This document shows, piece after piece, positions 1 to 11,318 of a stretch of 64,000 nucleotides of DNA (positions are counted from its first letter, which is position 1; each line of letters starts with the position of its first letter). Below the pieces are notes generated by a model. It did not search any database. It worked only from the letters and a program-made list of their open reading frames with translations, and was not told where the DNA came from. A program made the translations under genes and the position numbers. The stretch is from Trichomonas vaginalis G3. Lineage: Eukaryota > Parabasalia > Trichomonadida > Trichomonadidae. The stretch spans positions 15,664,165 to 15,728,164 of the forward strand of contig NC_067204.1 in NCBI RefSeq assembly GCF_026262505.1. Direction: 5' to 3'.

Positions 1-860
1 AGAATGTTATAAAACAATGATAAACATGAAAAGAAAGAGAATAAGTATCATGTTAACATCTGCACCATTCTCTACTAGGAATTGGACAATTTCTATTGAA
101 TTCGCATTGATTGCTATAGTAAGAGGACATTCATTAATATTGAAAGAATTTCATAAAACGATGATAAATATGGAAATAAAGATAATGTAATAAAACAATG
201 ATAAATATGATAAGAAAGATAATGTGATAAAACAATGATAATAATGAAAAGAAAGAGAATGCCATAAAACAATGATAAATATGAAAATAAAGATAATGTG
301 ATAAAACAATGATAATAATGAAAAGAAAGAGAATGCCATAAAACAATGATAAATATGAAAATAAAGATAATGTGATAAAACAATGTTGAATATGTAAAGA
401 AATATAATATAATAAAACAATGATAAATATGAAAAGAAATATAATGGAATATAACAATGTTGAATGTGAAAAGAAATATAATGTAATAATACAATGATAA
501 ATATGAAAAGAAAAAGAATAAGTTTCATGTCAACATCTGCATCATTCTCTACTAGGAATTGGACAATTTCTATTAAATTCGCATTGATTGCAATACTAAG
601 AGGACATTCATTAATATCGAAAGAATTCCATAAAACGATGATAAATATGAAAAGAAAAATAATGCCTTAAAACAACGATAAATATGAAAAGAAAAAGAAT
701 AACTTTCGTGTTAACATCTGCACCATTCTCTACTAAGAATTGGACAATTTCTATTGAATTCGCATTGATAGCTATAGTAAGAGGACATTCATTAACATCG
801 AAAGAATTTCATAAAACGATGATAATAATGAAAAGAAAGAGAATGTTATATATTTTGTTG
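1..860 (-). repeat. AT-rich ~37-bp minisatellite interleaved with ankyrin-repeat relics
   Basis: About ten imperfect ~37-bp units (pattern AAAACAATGATAAATATGAA plus AAAGAGAATGCC) fill roughly 156-520, with shorter runs near 610-700 and 815-850. Between the runs, at about 47-150, 517-610 and 700-815, the minus strand encodes three near-identical ankyrin modules containing NECPLTIAINANSIEIVQFL and VENGADVN. The order is module, satellite, module, satellite, so the minisatellite has expanded inside the repeat region of the ankyrin gene that begins at 1660. The satellite has few stops in any minus frame, which creates long low-complexity ORFs that are not genes. Confidence 0.75.
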
Positions 861-1660
861 ATATCTTCTCCATTAGAAAGTAAATAAGAGGCAATATCAT
901 AATTTCCGAAATACATATTTTCTGCAATTGAATCAAATGTTTGACCTAAATTGGATTTAAGGTACCTGGCAATTTCATATTTTCGATAATCCAATGCTGT
1001 ATTCATCATGTTATCAAATGATTTACCATCTTCTATCATTTGCATAAAAATGTTAATATTTCCACCTTGAATAGCATATCTTTCGGAGTATCTAGTGTAT
1101 TGAGCTCCTAAATTTTTCAAGTAAATGAAACACAATTCTGATCCATATCTAATTGCACAGTCAAGTGGTGCGATATCATTAGTCTCCTGATTAATATCAA
1201 GATTTGGGAATTTACATTTAAGATCATCAACTTTATCCCATGCAATATAGTATAAAGGAGATTTTTGTGGATATAAATTGAGAATTTCTGCTTCTGTCAT
1301 TTTCGGTTTGAAGTTTTCGAATTTGAAACCTTGATAGTGTAGAAGTGTCGCCAATTTCTCATTTTCTGGTTCATTGATGTATGAAAATGCGTTTGATATC
1401 TTTTGGTAAAGTTCTGAAAATAATTTAATTTCTTTATCACGAATTTGTGAAAAAATATCAATCAAGTTAAGTGTCATTTGGATAGGTATTTTGTTAGATT
1501 TAATAAGTTCTATAATTTGTGATGACGTTTGTAAAATATTATTGTAATTGACGCCCCAAATAATTTTTGATGCTTGACTAGGGTATTTGAATACATTAAT
1601 TGGCTTAAGGCCACAGCAATTGAACCAATTTTCATTTTTTGGCTGCTCTGAACTTGTCAT
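809..1660 (-). CDS. Ankyrin-repeat protein (DUF3447-like), 3' end degraded
   Basis: About 283 residues from ATG at 1660 (MTSSEQP). The body matches the trichomonad DUF3447/ankyrin family: an N-terminal helical region, then degenerate ankyrin-type repeats (LDCAIRYGSELCFIYLKNLG, IARYLKSN, IASYLLSNGEDINK). The final residues (NILFLFIIIIVL) are translated minisatellite, and ankyrin modules resume beyond the stop, so the C-terminus is not native. The frame is open for another 61 codons upstream (MFFFKSK...), but that stretch is the TIR of the 1664-37084 element and is also found at 36905 outside any ankyrin gene. I therefore place the start at 1660. Ankyrin repeats mediate protein binding; the partner is unknown. 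It is probably a damaged gene. Confidence 0.7.
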   Translation of the reverse strand: MTSSEQPKNENWFNCCGLKPINVFKYPSQASKIIWGVNYNNILQTSSQIIELIKSNKIPIQMTLNLIDIFSQIRDKEIKLFSELYQKISNAFSYINEPENEKLATLLHYQGFKFENFKPKMTEAEILNLYPQKSPLYYIAWDKVDDLKCKFPNLDINQETNDIAPLDCAIRYGSELCFIYLKNLGAQYTRYSERYAIQGGNINIFMQMIEDGKSFDNMMNTALDYRKYEIARYLKSNLGQTFDSIAENMYFGNYDIASYLLSNGEDINKIYNILFLFIIIIVL

Positions 1661-1663
1661 GCT

Positions 1664-2099
1664 GGCGGAGGTTTTTGTGATATGGAAAAATGTTAGTTGC
1701 TCAATTATCTCACTATTGGATGGACTTTTATCGAGCGAAATTTTGGCTGTAAAGACAATTCTGATATTGGTAACATGGTGATAAGAACAAATAGTCAGTT
1801 TGCGTGGTTTATGATGAGATAATTTCGATTTAAAAAAAAACATAAAAATTGATTTTAATGAGCGATTATATTTGAATATGCTCTCCTAATTTGAAGGAAC
1901 TGGTTAAATCATGAATTGATCATGAATAATTTTTTTTCAAAATAACAATTATAATTTCATATTCATTATAAGTTGAAAATATATCATAAAGACTTTATGA
2001 ATGATAAATTCGTAAAAAACAAGTTAGTTTGTTTCTGAAAATAATAATAATAAAAACCAATTTAGACCCAATAATTTTTGGCGGGATAATTGAGATGTT
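1664..2099 (+). repeat. Left TIR of the outer element
   Basis: About 436 bp, the inverted counterpart of 36649-37084. Identity is lost at 2100 on the inner side and at the target duplication on the outer side. The few differences I saw are one T/A substitution in the ATT run, one base in the T run near 1672-1676 and one base near the tip. It contains a 61-codon minus-strand open frame (MFFFKSKLSHHKPRK...) in phase with the ankyrin gene. Confidence 0.85.
1676..1680 (-). promoter_or_regulatory. Initiator-like TCACA inside the TIR, facing the ankyrin gene
   Basis: On the minus strand TCACA fits the Trichomonas initiator consensus TCA-Y-(T/A). Its putative +1 A lies about 18 nt upstream of the ankyrin ATG at 1660, the usual short 5' UTR length in Trichomonas. 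The motif belongs to the TIR, so both ends of the element carry it facing outward. A five-base match is weak evidence by itself. Confidence 0.4.
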
Positions 2100-2140
2100 A
2101 CGATTGAATTAAAAAAAAAAGCGGTAATACATTTTTACAA

Positions 2141-2552
2141 TGATGAAGAGGCTGGCAACCTCTGAGTCAAAGCACTTGTTAATGCAATGATGAAGAGGCT
2201 GGCAACCTCTGAGTCAAAGCACTTGTTAATGCAATGATGAAGAGGCTGGCAACCTCTGAGTCAAAGCACTTGTTAATGCAATGATGAAGAGGCTGGCAAC
2301 CTCTGAGTCAAAGCACTTGTTAATGCAATGATGAAGAGGCTGGCAACCTCTGAGTCAAAGCACTTGTTAATGCAATGATGAAGAGGCTGGCAACCTCTGA
2401 GTCAAAGCACTTGTTAATGCAATGATGAAGAGGCTGGCAACCTCTGAGTCAAAGCACTTGTTAATGCAATGATGAAGAGGCTGGCAACCTCTGAGTCAAA
2501 GCACTTGTTAATGCAATGATGAAGAGGCTGGCAACATCTGAGTTAAAATACT
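2141..2552. repeat. 47-bp tandem repeat, eight full copies plus one diverged
   Basis: Eight apparently identical 47-bp units start at 2141, 2188, 2235, 2282, 2329, 2376, 2423 and 2470. A ninth, diverged unit starts at 2517. Each contains a short stem-loop (AGAGG-CTGGCAA-CCTCT). No coding sense is apparent. It lies in the body of the outer element just inside its left TIR. Confidence 0.9.
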
Positions 2553-2694
2553 TTTCCCAGTGTGGGAGTAATTTGAAAAAAAAAATTTAGTTCATATATT
2601 GTAAAAAAACAAAAGTAAAAATTAAAGTTTATAGGTTGTGTTTTGATGAGCTAATTGTTAAGATATTGTAGTTCAAAAGAAAAATTGGAGTTTC

Positions 2695-5600
2695 GAGGAA
2701 GTTTCTCGACAGAGGAAACTTTCATATCGAATGTTGCCTCTGTCGAGATGTATGTGACAGGCAAAGTGCAATCACCTATCAATATTGCACTTTGCCTGTC
2801 AAAAGTTCTTCGCATCTCTTGAGGTGTGAGGAAGTTTCTCGACAGAGGAAACTTTCATATCGAATGTTGCCTCTGTCGAGATGTATGTGACAGGCAAAGT
2901 GCAATCACCTATCAATATTGCACTTTGCCTGTCAAAAGTTCTTCGCATCTCTTGAGGTGTGAGGAAGTTTCTCGACAGAGGAAACTTTCATATCGAATGT
3001 TGCCTCTGTCGAGATGTATGTGACAGGCAAAGTGCAATCACCTATCAATATTGCACTTTGCCTGTCAAAAGTTCTTCGCATCTCTTGAGGTGTGAGGAAG
3101 TTTCTCGACAGAGGAAACTTTCATATCGAATGTTGCCTCTGTCGAGATGTATGTGACAGGCAAAGTGCAATCACCTATCAATATTGCACTTTGCCTGTCA
3201 AAAGTTCTTCGCATCTCTTGAGGTGTGAGGAAGTTTCTCGACAGAGGAAACTTTCATATCGAATGTTGCCTCTGTCGAGATGTATGTGACAGGCAAAGTG
3301 CAATCACCTATCAATATTGCACTTTGCCTGTCAAAAGTTCTTCGCATCTCTTGAGGTGTGAGGAAGTTTCTCGACAGAGGAAACTTTCATATCGAATGTT
3401 GCCTCTGTCGAGATGTATGTGACAGGCAAAGTGCAATCACCTATCAATATTGCACTTTGCCTGTCAAAAGTTCTTCGCATCTCTTGAGGTGTGAGGAAGT
3501 TTCTCGACAGAGGAAACTTTCATATCGAATGTTGCCTCTGTCGAGATGTATGTGACAGGCAAAGTGCAATCACCTATCAATATTGCACTTTGCCTGTCAA
3601 AAGTTCTTCGCATCTCTTGAGGTGTGAGGAAGTTTCTCGACAGAGGAAACTTTCATATCGAATGTTGCCTCTGTCGAGATGTATGTGACAGGCAAAGTGC
3701 AATCACCTATCAATATTGCACTTTGCCTGTCAAAAGTTCTTCGCATCTCTTGAGGTGTGAGGAAGTTTCTCGACAGAGGAAACTTTCATATCGAATGTTG
3801 CCTCTGTCGAGATGTATGTGACAGGCAAAGTGCAATCACCTATCAATATTGCACTTTGCCTGTCAAAAGTTCTTCGCATCTCTTGAGGTGTGAGGAAGTT
3901 TCTCGACAGAGGAAACTTTCATATCGAATGTTGCCTCTGTCGAGATGTATGTGACAGGCAAAGTGCAATCACCTATCAATATTGCACTTTGCCTGTCAAA
4001 AGTTCTTCGCATCTCTTGAGGTGTGAGGAAGTTTCTCGACAGAGGAAACTTTCATATCGAATGTTGCCTCTGTCGAGATGTATGTGACAGGCAAAGTGCA
4101 ATCACCTATCAATATTGCACTTTGCCTGTCAAAAGTTCTTCGCATCTCTTGAGGTGTGAGGAAGTTTCTCGACAGAGGAAACTTTCATATCGAATGTTGC
4201 CTCTGTCGAGATGTATGTGACAGGCAAAGTGCAATCACCTATCAATATTGCACTTTGCCTGTCAAAAGTTCTTCGCATCTCTTGAGGTGTGAGGAAGTTT
4301 CTCGACAGAGGAAACTTTCATATCGAATGTTGCCTCTGTCGAGATGTATGTGACAGGCAAAGTGCAATCACCTATCAATATTGCACTTTGCCTGTCAAAA
4401 GTTCTTCGCATCTCTTGAGGTGTGAGGAAGTTTCTCGACAGAGGAAACTTTCATATCGAATGTTGCCTCTGTCGAGATGTATGTGACAGGCAAAGTGCAA
4501 TCACCTATCAATATTGCACTTTGCCTGTCAAAAGTTCTTCGCATCTCTTGAGGTGTGAGGAAGTTTCTCGACAGAGGAAACTTTCATATCGAATGTTGCC
4601 TCTGTCGAGATGTATGTGACAGGCAAAGTGCAATCACCTATCAATATTGCACTTTGCCTGTCAAAAGTTCTTCGCATCTCTTGAGGTGTGAGGAAGTTTC
4701 TCGACAGAGGAAACTTTCATATCGAATGTTGCCTCTGTCGAGATGTATGTGACAGGCAAAGTGCAATCACCTATCAATATTGCACTTTGCCTGTCAAAAG
4801 TTCTTCGCATCTCTTGAGGTGTGAGGAAGTTTCTCGACAGAGGAAACTTTCATATCGAATGTTGCCTCTGTCGAGATGTATGTGACAGGCAAAGTGCAAT
4901 CACCTATCAATATTGCACTTTGCCTGTCAAAAGTTCTTCGCATCTCTTGAGGTGTGAGGAAGTTTCTCGACAGAGGAAACTTTCATATCGAATGTTGCCT
5001 CTGTCGAGATGTATGTGACAGGCAAAGTGCAATCACCTATCAATATTGCACTTTGCCTGTCAAAAGTTCTTCGCATCTCTTGAGGTGTGAGGAAGTTTCT
5101 CGACAGAGGAAACTTTCATATCGAATGTTGCCTCTGTCGAGATGTATGTGACAGGCAAAGTGCAATCACCTATCAATATTGCACTTTGCCTGTCAAAAGT
5201 TCTTCGCATCTCTTGAGGTGTGAGGAAGTTTCTCGACAGAGGAAACTTTCATATCGAATGTTGCCTCTGTCGAGATGTATGTGACAGGCAAAGTGCAATC
5301 ACCTATCAATATTGCACTTTGCCTGTCAAAAGTTCTTCGCATCTCTTGAGGTGTGAGGAAGTTTCTCGACAGAGGAAACTTTCATATCGAATGTTGCCTC
5401 TGTCGAGATGTATGTGACAGGCAAAGTGCAATCACCTATCAATATTGCACTTTGCCTGTCAAAAGTTCTTCGCATCTCTTGAGGTGTGAGGAAGTTTCTC
5501 GACAGAGGAAACTTTCATATCGAATGTTGCCTCTGTCGAGATGTATGTGACAGGCAAAGTGCAATCACCTATCAATATTGCACTTTGCCTGTCAAAAGTT

Positions 5601-6562
5601 CTTCGCATCTCTTGAGGTGTGAGGAAGTTTCTCGACAGAGGAAACTTTCATATCGAATGTTGCCTCTGTCGAGATGTATGTGACAGGCAAAGTGCAATCA
5701 CCTATCAATATTGCACTTTGCCTGTCAAAAGTTCTTCGCATCTCTTGAGGTGTGAGGAAGTTTCTCGACAGAGGAAACTTTCATATCGAATGTTGCCTCT
5801 GTCGAGATGTATGTGACAGGCAAAGTGCAATCACCTATCAATATTGCACTTTGCCTGTCAAAAGTTCTTCGCATCTCTTGAGGTGTGAGGAAGTTTCTCG
5901 ACAGAGGAAACTTTCATATCGAATGTTGCCTCTGTCGAGATGTATGTGACAGGCAAAGTGCAATCACCTATCAATATTGCACTTTGCCTGTCAAAAGTTC
6001 TTCGCATCTCTTGAGGTGTGAGGAAGTTTCTCGACAGAGGAAACTTTCATATCGAATGTTGCCTCTGTCGAGATGTATGTGACAGGCAAAGTGCAATCAC
6101 CTATCAATATTGCACTTTGCCTGTCAAAAGTTCTTCGCATCTCTTGAGGTGTGAGGAAGTTTCTCGACAGAGGAAACTTTCATATCGAATGTTGCCTCTG
6201 TCGAGATGTATGTGACAGGCAAAGTGCAATCACCTATCAATATTGCACTTTGCCTGTCAAAAGTTCTTCGCATCTCTTGAGGTGTGAGGAAGTTTCTCGA
6301 CAGAGGAAACTTTCATATCGAATGTTGCCTCTGTCGAGATGTATGTGACAGGCAAAGTGCAATCACCTATCAATATTGCACTTTGCCTGTCAAAAGTTCT
6401 TCGCATCTCTTGAGGTGTGAGGAAGTTTCTCGACAGAGGAAACTTTCATATCGAATGTTGCCTCTGTCGAGATGTATGTGACAGGCAAAGTGCAATCACC
6501 TATCAATATTGCACTTTGCCTGTCAAAAGTTCTTCGCATCTCTTGAGGTGTGAGGAAGTTTC
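2695..6562. repeat. 133-bp satellite, 29 apparently identical copies, two stem-loops per unit
   Basis: Units start every 133 bp from 2695 to 6419, followed by an 11-bp partial unit ending at 6562. I saw no difference between copies. Each unit holds two stem-loops: in unit 1 a 12-bp stem TCTCGACAGAGG (2704-2715 with 2737-2748) and an 18-bp perfect stem TGACAGGCAAAGTGCAAT (2754-2771 with 2784-2801). The 65-residue open frames starting at GTG in each unit are artefacts: 133 is not a multiple of three and each frame closes. One diverged, inverted copy lies at 32448-32575, on the other side of the nested MULE. Confidence 0.95.
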
Positions 6563-6745
6563 ATATTACAATTAAAATTACGATTTATATTTTTATTAAC
6601 CATTAAACAAAATTCATTTAATTCTTCATTAAAATTTCAAAATGTGGATGCCCCCTCATAATGACATATGGAAGATATGGGAGAGAAAACACCATATGGT
6701 GTTGCATAAATACTATATATTGAAAAAGATATAAACTAAATTTTA

Positions 6746-6869
6746 GGGCGCGTAAAGGTTTGGCGTCCTAAGGCGTCCTGATGTAAACTATTCAATTTTT
6801 GAGAAGTTTACACTATAATTGAATAGTTTATGGCGTCCTGAGAGGAGATTTCAATGGGTATGGCGTCCT
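6746..6869 (+). repeat. Left MULE TIR with four GGCGTCCT boxes
   Basis: GGCGTCCT occurs at 6762, 6772, 6832 and 6862. The right TIR, read inward, has the same box at spacings of 10, 62 and 29 bp against 10, 60 and 30 here. The sequence between the boxes is only partly conserved (TGTAAA after the second box, TTTATG before the third). This pattern suggests the boxes are transposase binding sites under selection. Confidence 0.75.
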
Positions 6870-7605
6870 AAAAAAATAGAAGAAAATGATTTTTTCTCGA
6901 TTTTTCTAGAAATTGAATTTTTTAAAAAAGAAAAAATCAAAACGTATACATTCAAGAAAGACTATAAATGAAGATTTTTCTATTTTTTTTCATTCTAAAA
7001 CATCTTTTTTTGGATAATTTTTTTTAATAAATATGTAAGAAAGATTGAAGAAAAAGTAAATTTACTTTAAGAAAATTCGTTTTACATGATGTAAGACCCA
7101 TAACAACTATAAATATTCAATTATTTAAAATAAAAAAAGAAAAACAGATTAAATGTATCTCACATCAAAATCCATTGACCTAAGGATGTTAAGTTTCTGT
7201 TTTTAAAAGTTGATATTTTTTTTTAATTTTAAGAAAATTAATAGCATGTTATTAGACAATAGGAGTGTAATGATATTGACTAAACAGAAATGAGAGAATA
7301 GAGATATAATTTTGATAAGCAATATTGCGAACAAATTCTGAAGTAAAATCGCGATCAATAATTGAAAATTACGATCATGTACTGAAAAATGACGATCGAA
7401 TTGAATGAATAGAATTATATCTAAGAAAAAATAAATTGTATTTAGAAGATGAACAAAGAAAGGTGTATGCTAAAAATCATTTAACAATAAATGGAAATAA
7501 AACGAAATTGTTAAAAGAAAAAAATGAAAATTGTTAAATAATATATTATTTTTTAGTCATAAGAATAAAAATATAGTAGTTATAAAAGGAATTAGACTTC
7601 ATATA
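6870..7605. other. MULE subterminal region, no gene seen
   Basis: AT-rich sequence with homopolymer runs between the left TIR and the transposase 3' end. I see no open frame or repeat in it that I can support. Confidence 0.6.
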
Positions 7606-9857
7606 TCAATTCTTTTTCTCTGTAGATGTGGAACGTTTGCTTTTCGATCTCTTTCGATGAACTTGAAAATATAAGTTATTATCGCTGAGAATCCTTTCCG
7701 AAATAGGAGCTTTACGTTTAGGAGGATTGTCGGATGAATTTTGTTTTTTATTGTTTGATTTTGTTGTTATGGAAGATTTTTTTTATTTTTTTCAGAATTT
7801 TGCTTGCTATTAACTGAAACTTGTTTTGACGGCCCAACAATAGCATTTGTAGTAGGAAGAATTCCCAATAACGAGCGCATTTTCGATAATTGTTTTTCAA
7901 TATGATCAAGAAGGTCCAGCTTATGTTCTAGATTACTAGACATTTGATTTGTAGAAGGATGGTTTTGATTTTCTGGTTCTAAATCTGTAGAGTCTGCAAT
8001 ATTTGAATTTTCGGAGCGAATTGGAGCATCTGAACCTTGATTTGTATCGGCTTGCTCAAAATTAGTTTGAATTGGAGTGGATGAATTAAAATCTGGATGA
8101 TTTAATGTTTCATTAAATAATGCCATAATTTTTTCTCTTTTTTCATTAATAAACTTAGTGATCATTGTATCTTTATCTGTTAGATCGATCGATTTGAGTA
8201 TATCTGCATCATGAACTGGAATATTTTCGAACAATGAACTCGATTCTATGGAACCATATGGAGAAATCTCGTTCTGAGCCAAAGAAAGATCACTTACGTT
8301 GTATTGTTTGATAGAAAAAATTGTTTTCTCAAGTTCTTTTTGAAAGCAGTCAAGAATATAATTTTTGTAGCTATCAGTGATAACGGTTTTTATATGGCGC
8401 TCGATCTTCTGGTTATTTTTGATGGCGTTATATTTATCTAATTGGATTTGAGATATCTTCTTAATAGCTTCATAAATGTTTGGATGTTTTAACGAAGAAA
8501 ATTCTGAATGCATACTCTCGAGGCAATCATTAGTGAATATTGCAGTTGCATTATTATATTGAGATATTAAATTGTAGTGCGGCAACCAAACTTTGTTGAA
8601 ATAATCAATATAATCTTTGATCGAATCAACTTTATTTTGATTAATTATATGCATTGTAAGTACAAATTCTTCATGAGACATGAATGGAGTAATAGAATAT
8701 AGCTTAAATAAAGAATTTTGTAAAGTATTGAAATTTTTTGTATAAAGTGCTACAAGTTTCCTGTGTAAAGCTTGTTTGAAATGAAATAGGCATCCAATTA
8801 TACGGACTTTAGGGAAAATTTGTTGAAGTGCCTCTATCATTCCCTTTTCAAAATCACAATGAATTTGAATTAGCTTTGAAAATTGAATACCCTTGACAGT
8901 AAAAATATATTCAAATGCCTTCTTATAAGATTCAAATGTGCGGTTTTTCATGAATATAAATAAAAGTGGTAGATATTGATTTGTTGAAGGTTCACAAATC
9001 ATAATTGTTAGCATCTGTCCTTTTTGAAAATGTTTTGGTGTAATTTTAAAAGTTCCATCGCAAAATAAATCTGTGGCTTCTTTTGCAAATTGAATTGCCT
9101 TCTCAAAACCAAAAAACATCGTCTCACAATTTGCTTGAAAATCATGGCCAATGAAAAACTGCTCGCCATTTATTAAACAAAAATTAGCAATTTCATCGTC
9201 TGTAATTTTTTCTCCAACAGAAAATTTTCTGGACTTATTATAAACTTCCCTGACCAATGAATCTTTAATTAATGGGTTTTCATCAGTACCAACAGCAAGT
9301 TCTGTCATAAATTTTTTAATCTGCTGAAAAGTGCCGTTGTCTTCAGAAAATTTTGCCATTGCCTTATTGTATATTTCTGTCAGAGTCATTGATTTATGAA
9401 GATCATTTTTTTCATTTTGTAACTTTTTAAATTGTCTGCATTCGGGTATATGTTCCTTTTGTAAATCTTCGGAAACTGAACTGTTCTCAATTTTAACTAA
9501 ATAACGTGCTTGACAAGAATGATCGATGCAACGGTAGTAACGTTCAATATTATTTGAATTAATAATATTTGTATGATCATGCGAATAAAGCATATCTTTG
9601 CGAACAATTGTATCAGGATATTTTCCAGTAACTGCGGGAATATTTTTAACTGCAATATAACTAAAATATCTTCTGACAGCTTTAGATTCATTTTCGGCGT
9701 ATTTAATATTAAAATATTGAAGAACTTGTTTGATTATATTCGTTTTTTCATCTCTCGATGTTGATTTTTGGTATTTATCAGATTGTTCCCTGATAAATAT
9801 TTTATTTTCGTCTGTAAAGTTTGCTCTTTTTTGATTAAATATAGATGATTTTCCCAT
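7606..9857 (-). CDS. MULE transposase
   Basis: The open frame 9857-7767 gives 696 residues from ATG at 9857. A zinc-ribbon/FLYWCH-like segment lies near residues 107-140 (YYRC, SCQARY, HIPEC). The MULE catalytic core follows: D267 in DGTF, D335 in CDFEKG, C356 and H359 in GCLFHF, and a candidate catalytic E447 in NDCLESMH. The tail is rich in N, S and Q. After an A8 run near 7780 the adjoining frame continues for about 55 basic residues (PPKRKAPISERIL, HRKRSKSKR) to a stop at 7606-7608. A one-base slip in that run probably cut off a basic, nuclear-localisation-like tail. The protein would cut and move elements with matching TIRs. Confidence 0.88.
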
Positions 9858-9910
9858 TAAAAAATGAAATGATGCAAAATTTACGAAAACCGTTCGAAAA
9901 TTGAATCAAA

Positions 9911-10142
9911 AATGAAAAGTAATACTTAAATGAGGAATTCTTTGAGATATTGGTCTTAGATTGAATGTAGCGTCATTCTTATATAGAATATATATTCATA
10001 TCATCGGAAATATGATAAAAAGCATATAATAAATGTCAAAAAAGTGAACAAATAAGCAAAGATATTTTTTAAAAAACAATGAAAAGTAATACTTAAATGA
10101 GGAATTCTTTGAGATATTGGTCTTAGATTGAATGTAGCGTCA
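9911..10142. repeat. 65-bp direct repeat between the divergent MULE genes
   Basis: The same 65 bp occurs at 9911-9975 and 10078-10142 (it contains GAGGAATTCTTTGAGATATT). It lies in the roughly 330-bp gap between the start codons of the transposase and the second MULE gene. It may be a duplicated promoter or protein-binding segment; no function is shown. Confidence 0.85.
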
Positions 10143-10191
10143 CAAATTTCACAAATATAATTTACTATACAATTTTATTCATTTTTTTAAA

Positions 10192-11297
10192 ATGGCTGAC
10201 GACAGTCTGTATCAACTAACTCAACTAGTCAAGCATAATGATTATTCTTCGGATTCATTAAATCAACTTTATCAATGCATAAGTACAATGACAGAAAGAT
10301 CAATTGGATGCTTGAATTGGGATAAATTTTTCAAAAAAATCACAGTGACTGATGAAGTTCTTTTACATTTTTTAGCATCCGTTTTAAACATTGAAAAGAT
10401 ATCAGAATGTTTCAAGGATTCTATTTTTTATCACAATATTAATCTTGAAAAATTCAGTAATTTAACTGAAACAGAACAACAAACAATTTTAAATTCCTAC
10501 AAAGCGGATAAATTTACATATTACATAATGTGCTCACAAATTGTAAAATCAAACTGGAACAATTTATCCCAAACTTTAGTTAATATTGCAAATCAATATT
10601 TGCCATTTTTAGATGAAGAAAAGCAAATATATATATTTACTGAAATAACTGGCAATTATCAAAATTTTGAAATTTCAGTTGCAAACTTGTTACTTTTTTA
10701 TGAAAACAATGAAGAAAAATTAAGCAACTGTTTTAATTTAACATTGTTCCAGCAAATTTATTCCAAAAATGGAATCGAGCAAATGATATTTTTTGCTGCA
10801 AATACAATTTGTTGCAATAACACTTCTATCAATTTTTACAATCTCCTTGAAATTGAAGAAATGAATCCATTTGATTTTTTTATTTCTCAATTCAATATAA
10901 AGAGATATTAAATTGCGATGATTTTCCAAAAGTTACAGAAGTAATCACAGGTTTAATCTCAGCTTCAAATATTAATGCTATTATGCGAATTTGCCAAAAA
11001 ATTTTGGATAAAATTACATTTTATAAATGTAATTATTGCCATATTACCTCAATATGGAATTTTATCACAAATGCAGCAATAATTCTTCCTGATGAAGATT
11101 TATTAATCAAATTATTAAAATTCATAGAAAAAACAGAAAAAGCAACAGATGAATTATTCGAACCGGAGAATGATTTGGGTTTCTATGAATATTTAAATTC
11201 GATTTTCTCAGATATTACATCTGCGAGAAATAAGCAATTTCTCTTGGAATTTCTAAATACCCATGAAGATGACTTCACTTATGATCAAACATTGTGA
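10192..11297 (+). pseudogene. Second MULE-borne gene, unknown function, one frameshift
   Basis: The first frame runs from ATG 10192 to 10911 (239 residues, MADDSLYQ...). Near 10900 the protein-like sequence continues in another frame to TGA at 11295-11297, with similar composition rich in N, I, L and F. This is best explained by one gene of about 365 residues with a single frameshift, or by a sequence error. I recognise no domain. It lies inside the MULE TIRs, divergent from the transposase, so it is probably an accessory gene of the element, though a captured host gene is possible. The Maverick inserted only about 16 bp past its stop. Confidence 0.55.
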
Positions 11298-11318
11298 GGT
11301 CATTTTTGATCAACAAAT

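Noticed and set aside
114-528. Three overlapping 107-126-residue minus-strand ORFs rich in F, I, L and Y
   Set aside because: They are translated AT-rich minisatellite; all three frames are open for lack of stops.
2826-6481. 29 overlapping 65-residue ORFs
   Set aside because: All are the same GTG-started frame in each 133-bp satellite unit; the unit is not a multiple of three and no start or codon signal supports translation.
2141-6562. CRISPR array
   Set aside because: The repeats are contiguous tandem units with no unique spacers, and the setting is eukaryotic.
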